A stretch of 64,000 bases of DNA from Vibrio gallaecicus (lineage in GTDB: Bacteria; Pseudomonadota; Gammaproteobacteria; Enterobacterales; Vibrionaceae): positions 930,001 to 994,000 of the forward strand of contig NZ_AP025491.1 in NCBI RefSeq assembly GCF_024347495.1, read 5' to 3'. A program made the translations under genes and the position numbers. The notes below the pieces were generated by a model. It ran no database searches and was not told the origin of the DNA. It worked only from the letters and a program-made list of their open reading frames with translations. Below, piece after piece: positions 1 to 8,423 of this stretch (position 1 is its first letter; each line of letters starts with the position of its first letter).

Positions 1-22
1 AATCTTTCAATTCACTCTCCAT
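1..22 (-). CDS. Start of a cassette gene running off the window (partial)
   Basis: An ATG at 20-22 on the minus strand opens a frame reading MESELKD to the window edge. It sits 21 bp from the neighbouring attC, the usual place for a cassette start. No strong ribosome-binding site is visible. Only seven codons are present, so the product cannot be named. Confidence 0.35.
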
Positions 23-43
23 GTTAAATTTTGCGAGTTCGTA

Positions 44-135
44 TAACGCCGCATTAAGGTGTGAGCGGCGATTGCCTATACTTTGAGCGAAGCGAAAACG
101 GCAAGCGTTGCGAATCACTCTTAAATGCTTTGTTA
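44..135 (-). repeat. attC site 1 (class C, 92 bp)
   Basis: Short-class site with a central GAGCGAAGCGAAA. It closes the cassette that carries the reversed MerR-type gene. Confidence 0.85.
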
Positions 136-175
136 TGCATATCGTGCCACACCAAAGAAATGTACATTTAAATTG

Positions 176-206
176 TTGACCCGTCTATCAGGCAAGGGTT
201 CAAGAT
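176..206 (+). promoter_or_regulatory. Candidate MerR-type promoter/operator
   Basis: A TTGACC -35-like box (176-181) begins an imperfect dyad, TTGACCC...GGGTTCAA, placed like the operators of MerR-family autoregulated promoters, which lie in a long 19-20 bp spacer. The -10 is weak. It lies just upstream of the MerR-type gene, so autoregulation is inferred. Confidence 0.35.
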
Positions 207-234
207 GCACATTCGGTTAAACAATGGAGCATAT

Positions 235-744
235 ATGCTAACTGTCACTCAAATCGCAAATCAGTTCGGTGTTTCACATACCACTATTTTGTACTACGAA
301 AAAGAAGAACTATTGATACCAGCTTACCGCTCTGAAAATGGGTATCGTTGGTATGGCGAAAAAGAGATTAAACGCTTAGAAGCGATCATCTCTTATCGTT
401 CGTATGGACTGTCAGTTTCTAGTATTCGCTCGTTGCTCAACCGAGATGGAGAGTCTCAAGCCAAAATATTGAAAGACCACTTCAATGAACTGGAAAGATA
501 AATCCAAAACTTACGAAGACAGCAGGAAGCTGTTGTCATGTTGCTTCAAGAACCAAGTCTATTAGAGGAAAACATTGTGAATAAAGAACGTTGGGTAGAA
601 ATCATGGTTGCTGCAGGTTTTACTGAAACTGATATGGTCAAGTGGCACCAGAAATTTGAAGAACTTGAACCACTAGAGCACCAAAAATTCCTTGAATCTC
701 TAGGCATTTCTAGCGATGAAATAACTACGATTCGAGCTCTCTAG
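235..744 (+). pseudogene. MerR-family transcriptional regulator, interrupted by an in-frame stop
   Basis: The frame from ATG 235 (GGAG at 226-229) encodes a winged-helix MerR DNA-binding domain (VTQIANQFGVSHTTILYYEK, then the GYRWY motif and a second HTH-like segment). A TAA at 499-501 interrupts it. The same frame then continues without further stops as a coiled linker (IQNLRRQQEAVV) and a C-terminal segment ending IRAL at 744. Both halves are one 169-codon frame, so the simplest reading is a single regulator with one nonsense mutation. An independent 68-aa start at 538 is possible but lacks support. The gene faces opposite to the array and has its own candidate promoter. The ligand is unknown. 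Confidence 0.75.
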
Positions 745-779
745 CACCTAAATAGCCTCAAGGATGAGGCTATTATGCA

Positions 780-898
780 TAACGCCCAATTAAGTAGCTG
801 ACAACACCACCAATACACTCAAATTTACCACCTAAATCACTGAAGCTAAACCGAACTAAAAATGCCAAGCGTTGGCAGTCTGCTTAAATTGTTTGTTA
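780..898 (-). repeat. attC site 2 (class A, 119 bp)
   Basis: Closes the phosphotransferase cassette. The gene's frame runs into it and stops inside the site at 856. Confidence 0.85.
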
Positions 899-1824
899 TA
901 AATATTTTTGCTCGGGAACATATTTTGGATATCTTCGAATAAACTAAACTTCTTATCGAACCAATAGTCATCGAATTCCCAGTCCTCTATTGGCACCTCA
1001 GCAATATAACCCATGTGCCAAATATTATGAGCAATTAAAAGCCAAGGTATTGCTTCAATTTCCGTTTCAGTTAAAGGGACAACCGATTGATAACCTGACA
1101 AAAATTCAGACCAAATACCTGCTACATCATTACTTTGAGAGAAAAGAAGACTCCATAAAAATACAACGGCATCATAAATACGCCAACTTTTACAGCAAAA
1201 ATCAAAGTCAAATACGGTAATTCGCTCATCGTCAAAGAACACATTCCCCCAATGATAATCGCCATGACAGACCGATTGGTAAGGTGACAAATGGGATAAC
1301 TTGTCGGCTACAACATTTGCTAACCCACGAATATATCGCAATTCGCGGTGTCGCTCGCTGTGACCAATAGATAAAGTAGCAAGCGGGTTAACCAATAATT
1401 CCTTTGTTTTCTTTATAGGTAAATCTTTCGTATCAAAATGGGTAGCGTTTAAATGAATCTGTGCATTCTCGCACCCAAAAAGGAAGCTTTGATGGTGACT
1501 TAATTTTGAATAATGTTGCCCATTAGCATAGCTATATAACACCGCATATTTCCCAGCTAACTCATGGACATAATCTCCACCTAATCCTTTTATTGGATAC
1601 GACACTTTTACGCCATTAGACTGTAAATATGTCAGCAACTGAGTAATCGTATTTATCCGACTAAGAGGCATATCGCTTTGTTTATAAAGCTTCAAGATAT
1701 AACGTGCTTTATGATTTGAAGCGACCAAAGTATAGAGCTCATTCATACTCACAATTGACTCAATGCTAATTACATTAAAGCCATAAGTGTGAAGCAAGTA
1801 CTTTGACAGACTTTCCATGTCCAT
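856..1824 (-). CDS. Aminoglycoside-phosphotransferase-family kinase
   Basis: A 322-aa protein with the APH/choline-kinase fold signature: the catalytic loop CHGDYHWGNV (about residue 187) and the metal-binding FDFD segment about 20 residues later. Members transfer phosphate from ATP to small hydroxylated substrates, including aminoglycosides, homoserine and choline; the substrate here is unknown. The start at 1824 has a GAGG about 11 bases upstream; a second ATG two codons on is possible. The last ~15 residues (ending NAWHF) are translated from the attC, a common read-through tail in this array, and are probably not functional. It is the sole gene of its cassette. Confidence 0.8.
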   Translation of the reverse strand: MDMESLSKYLLHTYGFNVISIESIVSMNELYTLVASNHKARYILKLYKQSDMPLSRINTITQLLTYLQSNGVKVSYPIKGLGGDYVHELAGKYAVLYSYANGQHYSKLSHHQSFLFGCENAQIHLNATHFDTKDLPIKKTKELLVNPLATLSIGHSERHRELRYIRGLANVVADKLSHLSPYQSVCHGDYHWGNVFFDDERITVFDFDFCCKSWRIYDAVVFLWSLLFSQSNDVAGIWSEFLSGYQSVVPLTETEIEAIPWLLIAHNIWHMGYIAEVPIEDWEFDDYWFDKKFSLFEDIQNMFPSKNIYNKQFKQTANAWHF

Positions 1825-1847
1825 TTTCGCTGAACCTCAAATATTTA

Positions 1848-1969
1848 TAACGCCGCATTAAGGTGTGAGCAACGCTACTACAAAACTAAACCATACCACC
1901 GTAAACACAAAATCCAACGATGGAATGAAAAATGCCAAGCGTTGGGAATCACTCTTAAATGCTTTGTTA
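1848..1969 (-). repeat. attC site 3 (class B variant, 122 bp)
   Basis: Outer arm reads GCATTAAGGTGTGAG, as in class C, on a class B body. It belongs to the cassette with the reversed ParB-nuclease gene. Confidence 0.85.
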
Positions 1970-2043
1970 GGTTTTGGGGACTAAGTTATCTTTAGCGTGT
2001 ACAATACCATAATTGACCACACAACAATTGCTCACGACCATAT

Positions 2044-3152
2044 ATGCTAACCAGAATAAGTCTTGATTCTATTGTAATTGACAGTAGAACCCAACACCGA
2101 AAAGAAACGAATTATGGACATATTGAGAACATAAGAGATTGCATACTAGATAAGAAAATATAAACCCTGTAACTGTTATTAAGGCAACAGATCTAGAACA
2201 CGAGCGCTATTACTTGATAGATGGGTTCCATCGCGTCGAAGCTCATTACAAAGCAGACTTAACTCATATCTCTGCGAATGTAATTGAGCAGGGTGACATC
2301 CATAAAGCGATTTATCTTTCATTGTCTGCAAACGCTGAACATGATCAGGCTCTCTTAAGATTGAAGCATGATATAATCAATGCAGCTGAGACAGCGACTC
2401 AAATTATATTCGACGCTAAAAAGTGCTTAGATAGAAACAGCTCAAGCTATAACCCTTTCCCTAAAGTAGAAGTGGAGGAAGTGGTTGCTGCTGTAAAATG
2501 CTCAATGAGGATAGCACGGAATGTGTGTGCTCCTTTCAATAATCGTGTCAAAGAAGCTCGGGACCGAAGTGTGTTTCAACACTCTTCAGAAGGATGGACA
2601 GATCTTGATATAGCAGAAATTCATAATGTTTCAGTTAATACAGTAAGAAATATCGTCGATAGAATCGAGAAACTAAACCTCTATGAGAATAAGAGAGGTA
2701 GTGGTTGGTCTCGTCAAAGAACTTTAGATTATGAAACAACTGGGTCAGAAACAGGCTATAAAGGCAAACCTCGATACGAACACCGTGTGAGTGAGCCTGA
2801 TTTTCAAGTAGAAGCTGATTTAACAGAATACTTACTCTCCGTACACTTTTTAGACGCCAACAAAAATGTGACGGAGCTAAACTGTGCAACTGGTCGTGTA
2901 GATATTTTGACAGACGATGAAGTAATCGAAGTCAAACGACGATTAGATAGAAAAAGCCTCCAGTCTGCAATTGGTCAATTGATGCTATATAAAAACTTTT
3001 TTAAAAAGAGAAAACTAACCATTGCTGGAATGTTCCACAATGAACTTACTCGTTTAGCTCCTTATATAGGTGAACTAGGTATAGACATCATTTTAATACA
3101 CTCTAACGGTGATATTGAAAGGTACGTTAAAGGTGTTGCCAACGGCATCTAA
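2044..3152 (+). pseudogene. ParB-domain / HTH / PD-(D/E)XK nuclease-like protein, frameshifted
   Basis: ATG 2044 opens a frame (ISLDSIVIDSRTQHR...CILDKKI) that ends at TAA 2161-2163. From 2163 a second frame continues without a gap in homology (NPVTVIKATDLEHERYYLIDGFHRVEAH) to 3152. Together they form a ParB/sulfiredoxin-like N-terminal domain, with YLIDGFHRVEA as the conserved core. A middle helix-turn-helix follows (GWTDLDIAEIHNVSVNTVRN), then a C-terminal segment with GRVDIL...EVIEVKR and IGQLMLYK, the pattern of PD-(D/E)XK nucleases. The break is a 2-base gain (repeated TA) or 1-base loss near 2160. An intact protein from the TTG at 2214 would lack the ParB start. The gene faces against the array. 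Function is unknown; the domains suggest DNA binding and cleavage. Confidence 0.65.
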
Positions 3153-3198
3153 CCCCACCCGCCTAAACAACGGTTCCCTTGAAGTTTAGGCGGAAACC

Positions 3199-3319
3199 TA
3201 ACGCCGCGTTAAGTAGTGAGCAACGCGACCACTTTACCTAAACCATTGCACCATAAACACAATACTCAGCCTAAACTAAGAATGCCGAGCGTTGGGAATC
3301 ACTCTTAAATGCTTTGTTA
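3199..3319 (-). repeat. attC site 4 (class B, 121 bp)
   Basis: Supplies the stop codon of the upstream acetyltransferase gene (TTA at 3317-3319 on the + strand). Confidence 0.85.
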
Positions 3320-3763
3320 TGTGCGTACTAAAGACATTGGTACGAACCTAATTCCGTTGAACTCAGCCTCTTCACCTGTTGCTACGAAACCATTGCGATT
3401 GTAGAACTCAACAGCATTCACCGATGAACGCAGGCTAACCTCACGAGCATCTGTCTGGTTGAGCAAATGATTCAATAAAGTACGACCTAAACCCGAACCC
3501 TGCTGTGAATTAGCAACAAATAAATGTGTTAGATAATTCCCATCACGCAAAGCAGCAAAACCAAAGACTTTCCCACCTGATACAGCCTTGATAGATGAAA
3601 ACTTCTCATTGTCAAAAGTAGTCGCTAGGTCTGGTAAAATTCTGTCCTTATACTCTTGCTTTCCCTGTGCATTAAACAATGGAAGCACATCCTTGTCTGA
3701 GACCTCTGAAACAAGCCTTGTTACTGACTCTAAATCCGATTTTAGGACCTTCTGAATTTCCAT
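3317..3763 (-). CDS. GNAT-family N-acetyltransferase
   Basis: A 148-aa acetyltransferase. The acetyl-CoA-binding loop QQGSGLGRTLLNHLL and the C-terminal VEFYNRNGFVATG strand-helix pair are visible, which is the full length for a single-domain GNAT. Start chosen at 3763 because GGAGGGAGA lies just upstream; the frame remains open into the preceding attC, but those 38 codons are attC translation. Substrate unknown; members acetylate amino groups of antibiotics, peptides or metabolites. Confidence 0.85.
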   Translation of the reverse strand: MEIQKVLKSDLESVTRLVSEVSDKDVLPLFNAQGKQEYKDRILPDLATTFDNEKFSSIKAVSGGKVFGFAALRDGNYLTHLFVANSQQGSGLGRTLLNHLLNQTDAREVSLRSSVNAVEFYNRNGFVATGEEAEFNGIRFVPMSLVRT

Positions 3764-3779
3764 TCTCCCTCCAAGCACA

Positions 3780-3898
3780 TAACGCCCAATTAACTTGCGC
3801 AGCAACGCAATACGATGGTTCTGCATTGCACCGTAACCACTAAAACTGATTAGAAGTAAAAATGCCACCCGTTGCAAGTCAGGTTGAATTGTTTGTTA
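3780..3898 (-). repeat. attC site 5 (class A/D, 119 bp)
   Basis: A-type ends but divergent arms (TTAACTTGCGCAGCAACGC and GTTGCAAGTCAGGTTGAATT). Closes the small membrane-protein cassette. Confidence 0.8.
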
Positions 3899-4237
3899 TG
3901 TGCGTACTTCGCCATTAACTGAACTAAGATATCCTACTAATGCTTTGGATCTTGACTTGGATATGTACAACCCTACAGGATGGCACAACACAATAGCTAA
4001 AATGAAAAAGCTCAGAGCAACATTTCCGTAGACAAAGCCAACAGCCACATTAATTGAAAGCCCTAGCATTACTACGATATACCGCCAACATTCAATTTTG
4101 AGTTCGTAAGTATTTAGCTCAGTATTGTGAATTATTAATACTGGGAAAGATAATAGAGAAAGATTGACAAAGATGCCTTTGTTACGCATTTTTTCTTTAA
4201 AACCGCGTTTTAGTAACTCTTCTAATAACTGATTCAT
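3896..4237 (-). CDS. Small membrane protein of unknown function
   Basis: A 113-residue protein starting MNQLLEELLKRGF, with AAGGAT 7 bases upstream of ATG 4237. A basic N-terminal amphipathic segment precedes two hydrophobic stretches (about residues 22-40 and 58-90), so an inner-membrane location is likely. The tail is basic (SKSRSK). I do not recognise the family. Its stop is formed by the attC edge. Confidence 0.6.
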   Translation of the reverse strand: MNQLLEELLKRGFKEKMRNKGIFVNLSLLSFPVLIIHNTELNTYELKIECWRYIVVMLGLSINVAVGFVYGNVALSFFILAIVLCHPVGLYISKSRSKALVGYLSSVNGEVRT

Positions 4238-4266
4238 TCGAAATCCTTTTAGAACCTTGTAGCACA

Positions 4267-4385
4267 TAACGCCCAATTAAGTAGCTGACAACGCTACCAA
4301 TACACTCAAATTTAACACCTAAATCACTGAAGCTAAACCGAGTTGAAAATGCCAAGCGTTGACAGTCTGCTTAAATTGCTTGTTA
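4267..4385 (-). repeat. attC site 6 (class A, 119 bp)
   Basis: Right boundary of the small membrane-protein cassette; closes the CCGSCS/IS cassette on its low-coordinate side. Confidence 0.85.
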
Positions 4386-4437
4386 TGGCGTACGCGATTT
4401 GGCACGAGAAAACCTAAAACATGTGCCACATCAATAG

Positions 4438-4466
4438 TTGACTAAATCACTCTGGTATTCTAATTC
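4438..4466 (+). promoter_or_regulatory. Candidate promoter of the CCGSCS peptide gene
   Basis: TTGACT at 4438-4443 is followed after 17 bp by TAATTC (4461-4466). The -35 is good and the -10 poor. It faces the + strand, as needed for a gene reversed in the array. Confidence 0.3.
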
Positions 4467-4496
4467 CACTAGCTCTGAATCATTGAGGAAACTAAT

Positions 4497-4652
4497 ATGA
4501 CATTTTCAATCAAAAAGATATTTCAAAATAAAGAAACAGAACTTACTGAGGAAAATCAGTTAACCTCAAAAGAGGCACCTCAAGAAAGCGATAAATCGGA
4601 GAAAGAAATCAAACATGAAACGCCTAGTGGATGTTGTGGTTCTTGCTCATAA
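4497..4652 (+). CDS. CCGSCS motif protein (small cysteine-motif peptide)
   Basis: A 51-aa peptide: short basic start (MTFSIKKIFQNK), a Glu/Lys-rich middle, and the terminal CCGSCS motif that defines a small protein family found in marine gammaproteobacteria. AGGAA lies 7 bases before the ATG. The two cysteine clusters could bind a metal, but function is unknown. It lies on the strand opposite the array and its 3' end is 4 bp from an insertion sequence. Confidence 0.65.
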   Translation: MTFSIKKIFQNKETELTEENQLTSKEAPQESDKSEKEIKHETPSGCCGSCS

Positions 4653-4656
4653 AATA

Positions 4657-5710
4657 GGCTTTGTTGCGTAATTCATTGGAACTAAACCTAAAACCTACGA
4701 TCTGATCAGCTACATTCACTCCCTCTCGTAGCCCTATGCCTAAACCTCGTTACAAAACAACCAACTGGAAGCAATACAACCAATCACTCATTAACCGCGG
4801 TTCTTTGACCTTTTGGATTGATGAAGAAGCGATAAGTGGCTGGACGCAAAGCAAACAGAATAAGCGCGGGAGGCCTCGTCGGTTCAGTGATTTAGCTATC
4901 ACGACAGCCCTCATGGTGAAACGAGTTTTTTCTATGCCATTAAGAGCGCTGCAAGGTTTTATCAACTCGATATTTAGGTTAGCCCATGTACCGTTAAGTT
5001 GTCCGCATTACACCTGCATCAGTCGTAGAGCCAAGCAAGTTGAGGTCTCACTTAAGACAAAAACGAGAGGTACGATACAACATCTAGCTATTGATGCGAC
5101 TGGCCTTAAGGTTTATGGCGAAGGTGAATGGAAAGTCAAAAAACACGGGACAGATGGCAAACGTAGAGTCTGGCGAAAACTTCATATTGCCGTGGATACA
5201 AACACTCATGAAATTATTGCAGCCGAGCTAAGTCTATCGACAGTTACAGATGGAGAAGTACTCCCGAATATACTGAAACAAACTCGCCGAAGTATCCACG
5301 AGGTGTCTGGTGATGGCGCTTATGATACGAGAGCATGTCACGATGCAATTAAGATTAAGCGAGCCGTTGCGCTTATTCCTCCAAGAGAAGGGGCTGCCTT
5401 CTGGGAGCGGGGTCATCCCCGAAATCTCGCAGTAGGTTGCCATAAGTTATATGGCTCAAATAAGTATTGGAAAGAGCGGTATGGTTACCACAAACGCTCC
5501 CTCTCAGAAACAGCGATGTATCGAGTTAAACAGTTACTTGGTGGTCGTTTAAGTTTAAGACATTACAATGCACAAGTGGGAGAAACTTACGCGATGATAA
5601 AAGCGTTGAACAAGCTCACTGGGTTAGGTATGCCTGAAACTTGCCGTATTGACTAAGAAACGCACGATACGGGGCTGCTCTGTCTCTAAACTGAATTACG
5701 CAACAAAGCC
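4657..5710 (+). mobile_element. IS5-family insertion sequence (1,054 bp)
   Basis: Perfect 19-bp terminal inverted repeats (GGCTTTGTTGCGTAATTCA at 4657-4675, its complement at 5692-5710) flank one transposase gene. The terminal bases match the IS903 subgroup style. No 9-bp target duplication is visible: the flanks read CATAAAATA and TACATAACG and share only TA. This suggests a flanking deletion or rearrangement after insertion. It sits between the CCGSCS gene and the next attC. Confidence 0.9.
4736..5656 (+). CDS. IS5-family transposase (DDE)
   Basis: A 306-aa intact transposase. DDE residues lie in LAIDATGLKVYG (Asp), SGDGAYDTR (Asp) and YHKRSLSETAMYRVKQ (the Y-R-E-type C-terminal motif). 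An N-terminal GRPRRFSDLAI segment precedes the catalytic core, as in the family. Full length and uninterrupted, so the element may be active. ATG at 4736; no strong ribosome-binding site, which is common for transposases. Confidence 0.9.
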   Translation: MPKPRYKTTNWKQYNQSLINRGSLTFWIDEEAISGWTQSKQNKRGRPRRFSDLAITTALMVKRVFSMPLRALQGFINSIFRLAHVPLSCPHYTCISRRAKQVEVSLKTKTRGTIQHLAIDATGLKVYGEGEWKVKKHGTDGKRRVWRKLHIAVDTNTHEIIAAELSLSTVTDGEVLPNILKQTRRSIHEVSGDGAYDTRACHDAIKIKRAVALIPPREGAAFWERGHPRNLAVGCHKLYGSNKYWKERYGYHKRSLSETAMYRVKQLLGGRLSLRHYNAQVGETYAMIKALNKLTGLGMPETCRID

Positions 5711-5714
5711 TACA

Positions 5715-5833
5715 TAACGCCCAATTAAGTAGCTGACAACGCTACCAATACACTCAAACCTACCACCGAAATCACTGAAGCTAAACCGAGTTGAGAATGC
5801 AAAGCGTTGACAGTCTGCTTAAATTGCTTGTTA
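5715..5833 (-). repeat. attC site 7 (class A, 119 bp)
   Basis: Closes the first copy of the TolA-C lipoprotein cassette. Carries GAGAATGCAAAGCGTTGAC, shared with attC site 34, which closes the second copy. Confidence 0.85.
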
Positions 5834-5841
5834 GAACTGTA

Positions 5842-6207
5842 CTACAGAGCAATTGTAAGTTGGATTTCCATTAGGTTTTTAGCTAACTCCTCGTTTGCTG
5901 GCATTGGGAATACGCCTACAGCTTTCACAGCTTTTTCACTGCGCTCACATAGTTTCTCATAGCCACTTGTACTTATTTCTGTAACATTGCCATGCTCACT
6001 TAAATGTATATTAAGCGTACAACTCTTACCTTCAAGCCCATCAGACAAAATCAATTCATTCTGAATCATTTGGGTATAGATTTGCCCATATTTATTTAGC
6101 TCAGACGGAACTAACTTGCCTATACTGCTATTGCTTTGAACAGCACAGCCAGAGATCGCAAACACCATACTTGCAGCTATACAAACATATCGAAATGGAG
6201 CCTTCAT
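5842..6207 (-). CDS. Lipoprotein with TolA C-terminal-like domain (copy 1)
   Basis: 121 aa. The N-terminus is a lipoprotein signal (basic MKAPFRY, hydrophobic stretch, lipobox ISGC at about residue 21). The rest matches the TolA C-terminal fold: YTQMIQNELI, the conserved GKSCTLNIHLSEHGNVTEIS, a second cysteine in YEKLC, then AVKAVGVFPMPAN. In TolA this domain binds Pal/TolB and is hijacked by colicins and phages. A free lipidated copy could modulate or decoy those contacts, but that is inference. A near-identical cassette lies at 22074-22439. ATG 6207 is preceded by GGGGATAAATAGG. Confidence 0.75.
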   Translation of the reverse strand: MKAPFRYVCIAASMVFAISGCAVQSNSSIGKLVPSELNKYGQIYTQMIQNELILSDGLEGKSCTLNIHLSEHGNVTEISTSGYEKLCERSEKAVKAVGVFPMPANEELAKNLMEIQLTIAL

Positions 6208-6229
6208 CCTATTTATCCCCTAAAAGTTC

Positions 6230-6351
6230 TAACGCCGCATTAAGTGGTGAGCAACGCAGACCACCAAACCTAAAGTATTAGGCCGTAAACACTAAAACTG
6301 AAGCAAACCAAAAATGCCGAGCGTTGGGAATCCGTCTTAAATGCTTTGTTA
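6230..6351 (-). repeat. attC site 8 (class B, 122 bp)
   Basis: Closes the following GNAT cassette and provides its stop codon. Confidence 0.85.
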
Positions 6352-6837
6352 TGTGTGGGCTGACTGATACACGTTATTTTCTATTGAAGCCCCTGCAAAC
6401 TCAAAGGTTAGAAGCCCTATTCGACTCAACCCCAGATGCTCATAAAATCCATTGGATTCATTTTCAACCCAAGTGTAAAGCCAGTATTTATTACCCAACT
6501 GATTTTCGACTTCATTCAAAAGCTTTCGACCTAACCCTTTACCTTTGAAAGTGTTATCGACATATAGTTTTTCGACTTCAAAGCCATTACCGGACGTTTG
6601 ATAATGCGATTCAAGATTAACCATTACATAGCCTTGAATAACTTCCTGTTCTTCACTTACAAACACACGATATTTAGTCGTATCCAATATTTCGAAGAAA
6701 TAGGTTGCAGTGAAAGTAGACAATACATACTCAGCGTATTCAGTTTTGATACCTTCTCGAGCATATGTGTCTAGCCAAACTTTAATGGACAATGCCGCTA
6801 ATTTTACGCAATCGTCTTTTGTCGCTTCCCTAACCAT
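6349..6837 (-). CDS. GNAT-family N-acetyltransferase
   Basis: 162 aa from ATG 6837 (GGGGAAATGG just upstream). The sequence begins VREATKDDCVKLAALSIKVW and includes the pyrophosphate-binding loop FKGKGLGRKLLNEVE and the SNGFYEHLGLSRIG closing helix. It resembles the RimI-like/YjgM-type acetyltransferases that often travel on cassettes. Upstream in-frame codons back to 6942 are attC translation. The acceptor is unknown. Confidence 0.85.
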   Translation of the reverse strand: MVREATKDDCVKLAALSIKVWLDTYAREGIKTEYAEYVLSTFTATYFFEILDTTKYRVFVSEEQEVIQGYVMVNLESHYQTSGNGFEVEKLYVDNTFKGKGLGRKLLNEVENQLGNKYWLYTWVENESNGFYEHLGLSRIGLLTFEFAGASIENNVYQSAHT

Positions 6838-6853
6838 TTCCCCTCCAAACACA

Positions 6854-6972
6854 TAACGCCCAATTAAGTAGCTGACAATGCTACCAATACACTCAAACTT
6901 ACCACCTAAATCACTGAAGCTAAACTGAGTTGAAAATGCCAAGCGTTGGCAGTCTGCTTAAATTGCTTGTTA
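6854..6972 (-). repeat. attC site 9 (class A, 119 bp)
   Basis: Its edge TAA is the stop codon of the histidine-phosphatase gene. Confidence 0.85.
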
Positions 6973-7509
6973 GCCCAATTTTTCCAACGTTAGAGAACGA
7001 TAGCTTCCACACCCAATGCCGTTATCATGATAACCTGCCAAACTTTCGAACACATTGAAATGAGATACTACGATTACCTTTGAGTAATTCGTGTATCTAG
7101 ATAACACATTTTCTGCACGGCTTTTAAGTGCATCCCAAGACTCATACGGAACATTACCAGCCTCCGCATTATTTTTCAGTGAAGTACGATGCTCATGCCA
7201 ACGGCGATCTCTTTCTGAAAGTTCTACGTAACCACCATCTAAGTCTGCCCGCCACTCTCGTAAATCATGTTCAACAAAGAGCTCTAAACCTAGTTTACGG
7301 TTAATAATTTCAGCCGTTTGGAGCGCTCTTGTATACGGGGAAGATATGATTACTTCTGCTTTTTCAAGTTGAATGTCTTTAACAACCGCGTGCAATTCAT
7401 GAATGTAGTCTCTATTTAAAGGGGCATAATCTTTTTCTAGTTGGGTCATTTTTCGCTCGTCAGATAACGAATAGTCAGGCACACCATGCCTTACAAATAC
7501 AATTTCCAT
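6970..7509 (-). CDS. Histidine phosphatase superfamily protein (copy 1)
   Basis: 179 aa. The catalytic RHG motif is at the N-terminus (IVFVRHGVPDYS). SSPYTRALQTAE supplies the second arginine, and VVSHFNVFESLAG holds the second histidine. The family (phosphoglycerate mutase-like) covers small-molecule phosphatases such as SixA, CobC and broad-specificity enzymes. The sequence does not show which substrate is used. A near-identical copy is at 40993-41532. Confidence 0.85.
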   Translation of the reverse strand: MEIVFVRHGVPDYSLSDERKMTQLEKDYAPLNRDYIHELHAVVKDIQLEKAEVIISSPYTRALQTAEIINRKLGLELFVEHDLREWRADLDGGYVELSERDRRWHEHRTSLKNNAEAGNVPYESWDALKSRAENVLSRYTNYSKVIVVSHFNVFESLAGYHDNGIGCGSYRSLTLEKLG

Positions 7510-7542
7510 TTGTTCTAAATCTCCATTGTTACCGCATTGGGC

Positions 7543-7661
7543 TAACGCCCAATTAAGTAGCTGGCAACGCTACCAACATACTCAAACTTACCACCTAAAT
7601 CACTGAAGCTAAACCGAGCTGAAAATGCCAAGCGTTGGCAGTCTGCTTAAATTGCTTGTTA
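7543..7661 (-). repeat. attC site 10 (class A, 119 bp)
   Basis: Closes the cassette with the 194-aa hypothetical protein. Confidence 0.85.
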
Positions 7662-7684
7662 TGAAAATACTCACCACGCCCACA

Positions 7685-8269
7685 TTACCTCTTAACACCC
7701 AGTAATATTGTACATTCTGAACGACCAGGAAAATGAAAACTTGAGCACAGAAAACCATTTTCTGAAATGTGAGCCATTAACTTTTTATTTGTGGTTTCAT
7801 ACTCATTTAAATCGGCATTACCATGAGCGAGATAAATACCTCCAATAACAACACCCAACTCCTGAGCTTCCATAAAGTCGAGTGCCAAATTCTTACTATT
7901 AAAAGCAAATAGATACCCTGAGCATTGGTTAAGATTCCTAATATCAGCTATATCGATATTATTTGGCATTTCATCAGAGAACAGCTTATCGGCAATATTT
8001 AAGACAACATCATGGATAACTGCTAAATCATTTGATGGACTTTCAAAAACAACCATTTCAAGACTGTAATTCTTACAGAGTTGAGACAACGTTGTAGTTT
8101 GTTCAGGAAATAAACCTGATACAAAGAACGCATCAAATTCAGAATTCAATAAAGGAGAAGATTCGATATTTTCATGAGGAATAAAGCTTCCATTTGACAC
8201 CGAATCCAACTTCGGAAGTGAAATAGCTAATTGCAATTCATCCACATCTATTTCTGCTGGTTCAAACAT
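7685..8269 (-). CDS. Hypothetical protein, 194 aa
   Basis: An acidic soluble protein with no signal peptide or membrane segment. It ends in a strand-rich region (CSSFHFPGRSECTILLGVKR). An alternating hydrophobic pattern in the middle (LVVFES, YLFAFNSKNLAL, VVIGGIYLAHG) suggests an alpha/beta fold. I do not recognise the family. Start ATG 8269 with AAGGAATGCG upstream. It is alone in its cassette. Confidence 0.55.
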   Translation of the reverse strand: MFEPAEIDVDELQLAISLPKLDSVSNGSFIPHENIESSPLLNSEFDAFFVSGLFPEQTTTLSQLCKNYSLEMVVFESPSNDLAVIHDVVLNIADKLFSDEMPNNIDIADIRNLNQCSGYLFAFNSKNLALDFMEAQELGVVIGGIYLAHGNADLNEYETTNKKLMAHISENGFLCSSFHFPGRSECTILLGVKR

Positions 8270-8295
8270 CGCATTCCTTATTTATTCGATTTTCA

Positions 8296-8414
8296 TAACG
8301 CCCAATTAAGTAGCTGGTAACGCTACCAATAAACTCAAACTTACCACCGAAATCACTGAAGCTAAACTGAGTTGAAAATGCCGAGCGTTGACAGTCTGCT
8401 TAAATTGCTTGTTA
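8296..8414 (-). repeat. attC site 11 (class A, 119 bp)
   Basis: Closes the DUF1801 cassette; stem base varies (GGTAACGC). Confidence 0.85.
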
Positions 8415-8423
8415 TGTGAATGC

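Noticed and set aside
990..1220. 76-codon + strand frame inside the phosphotransferase gene
   Set aside because: Shadow of the minus-strand kinase, which has clear catalytic motifs.
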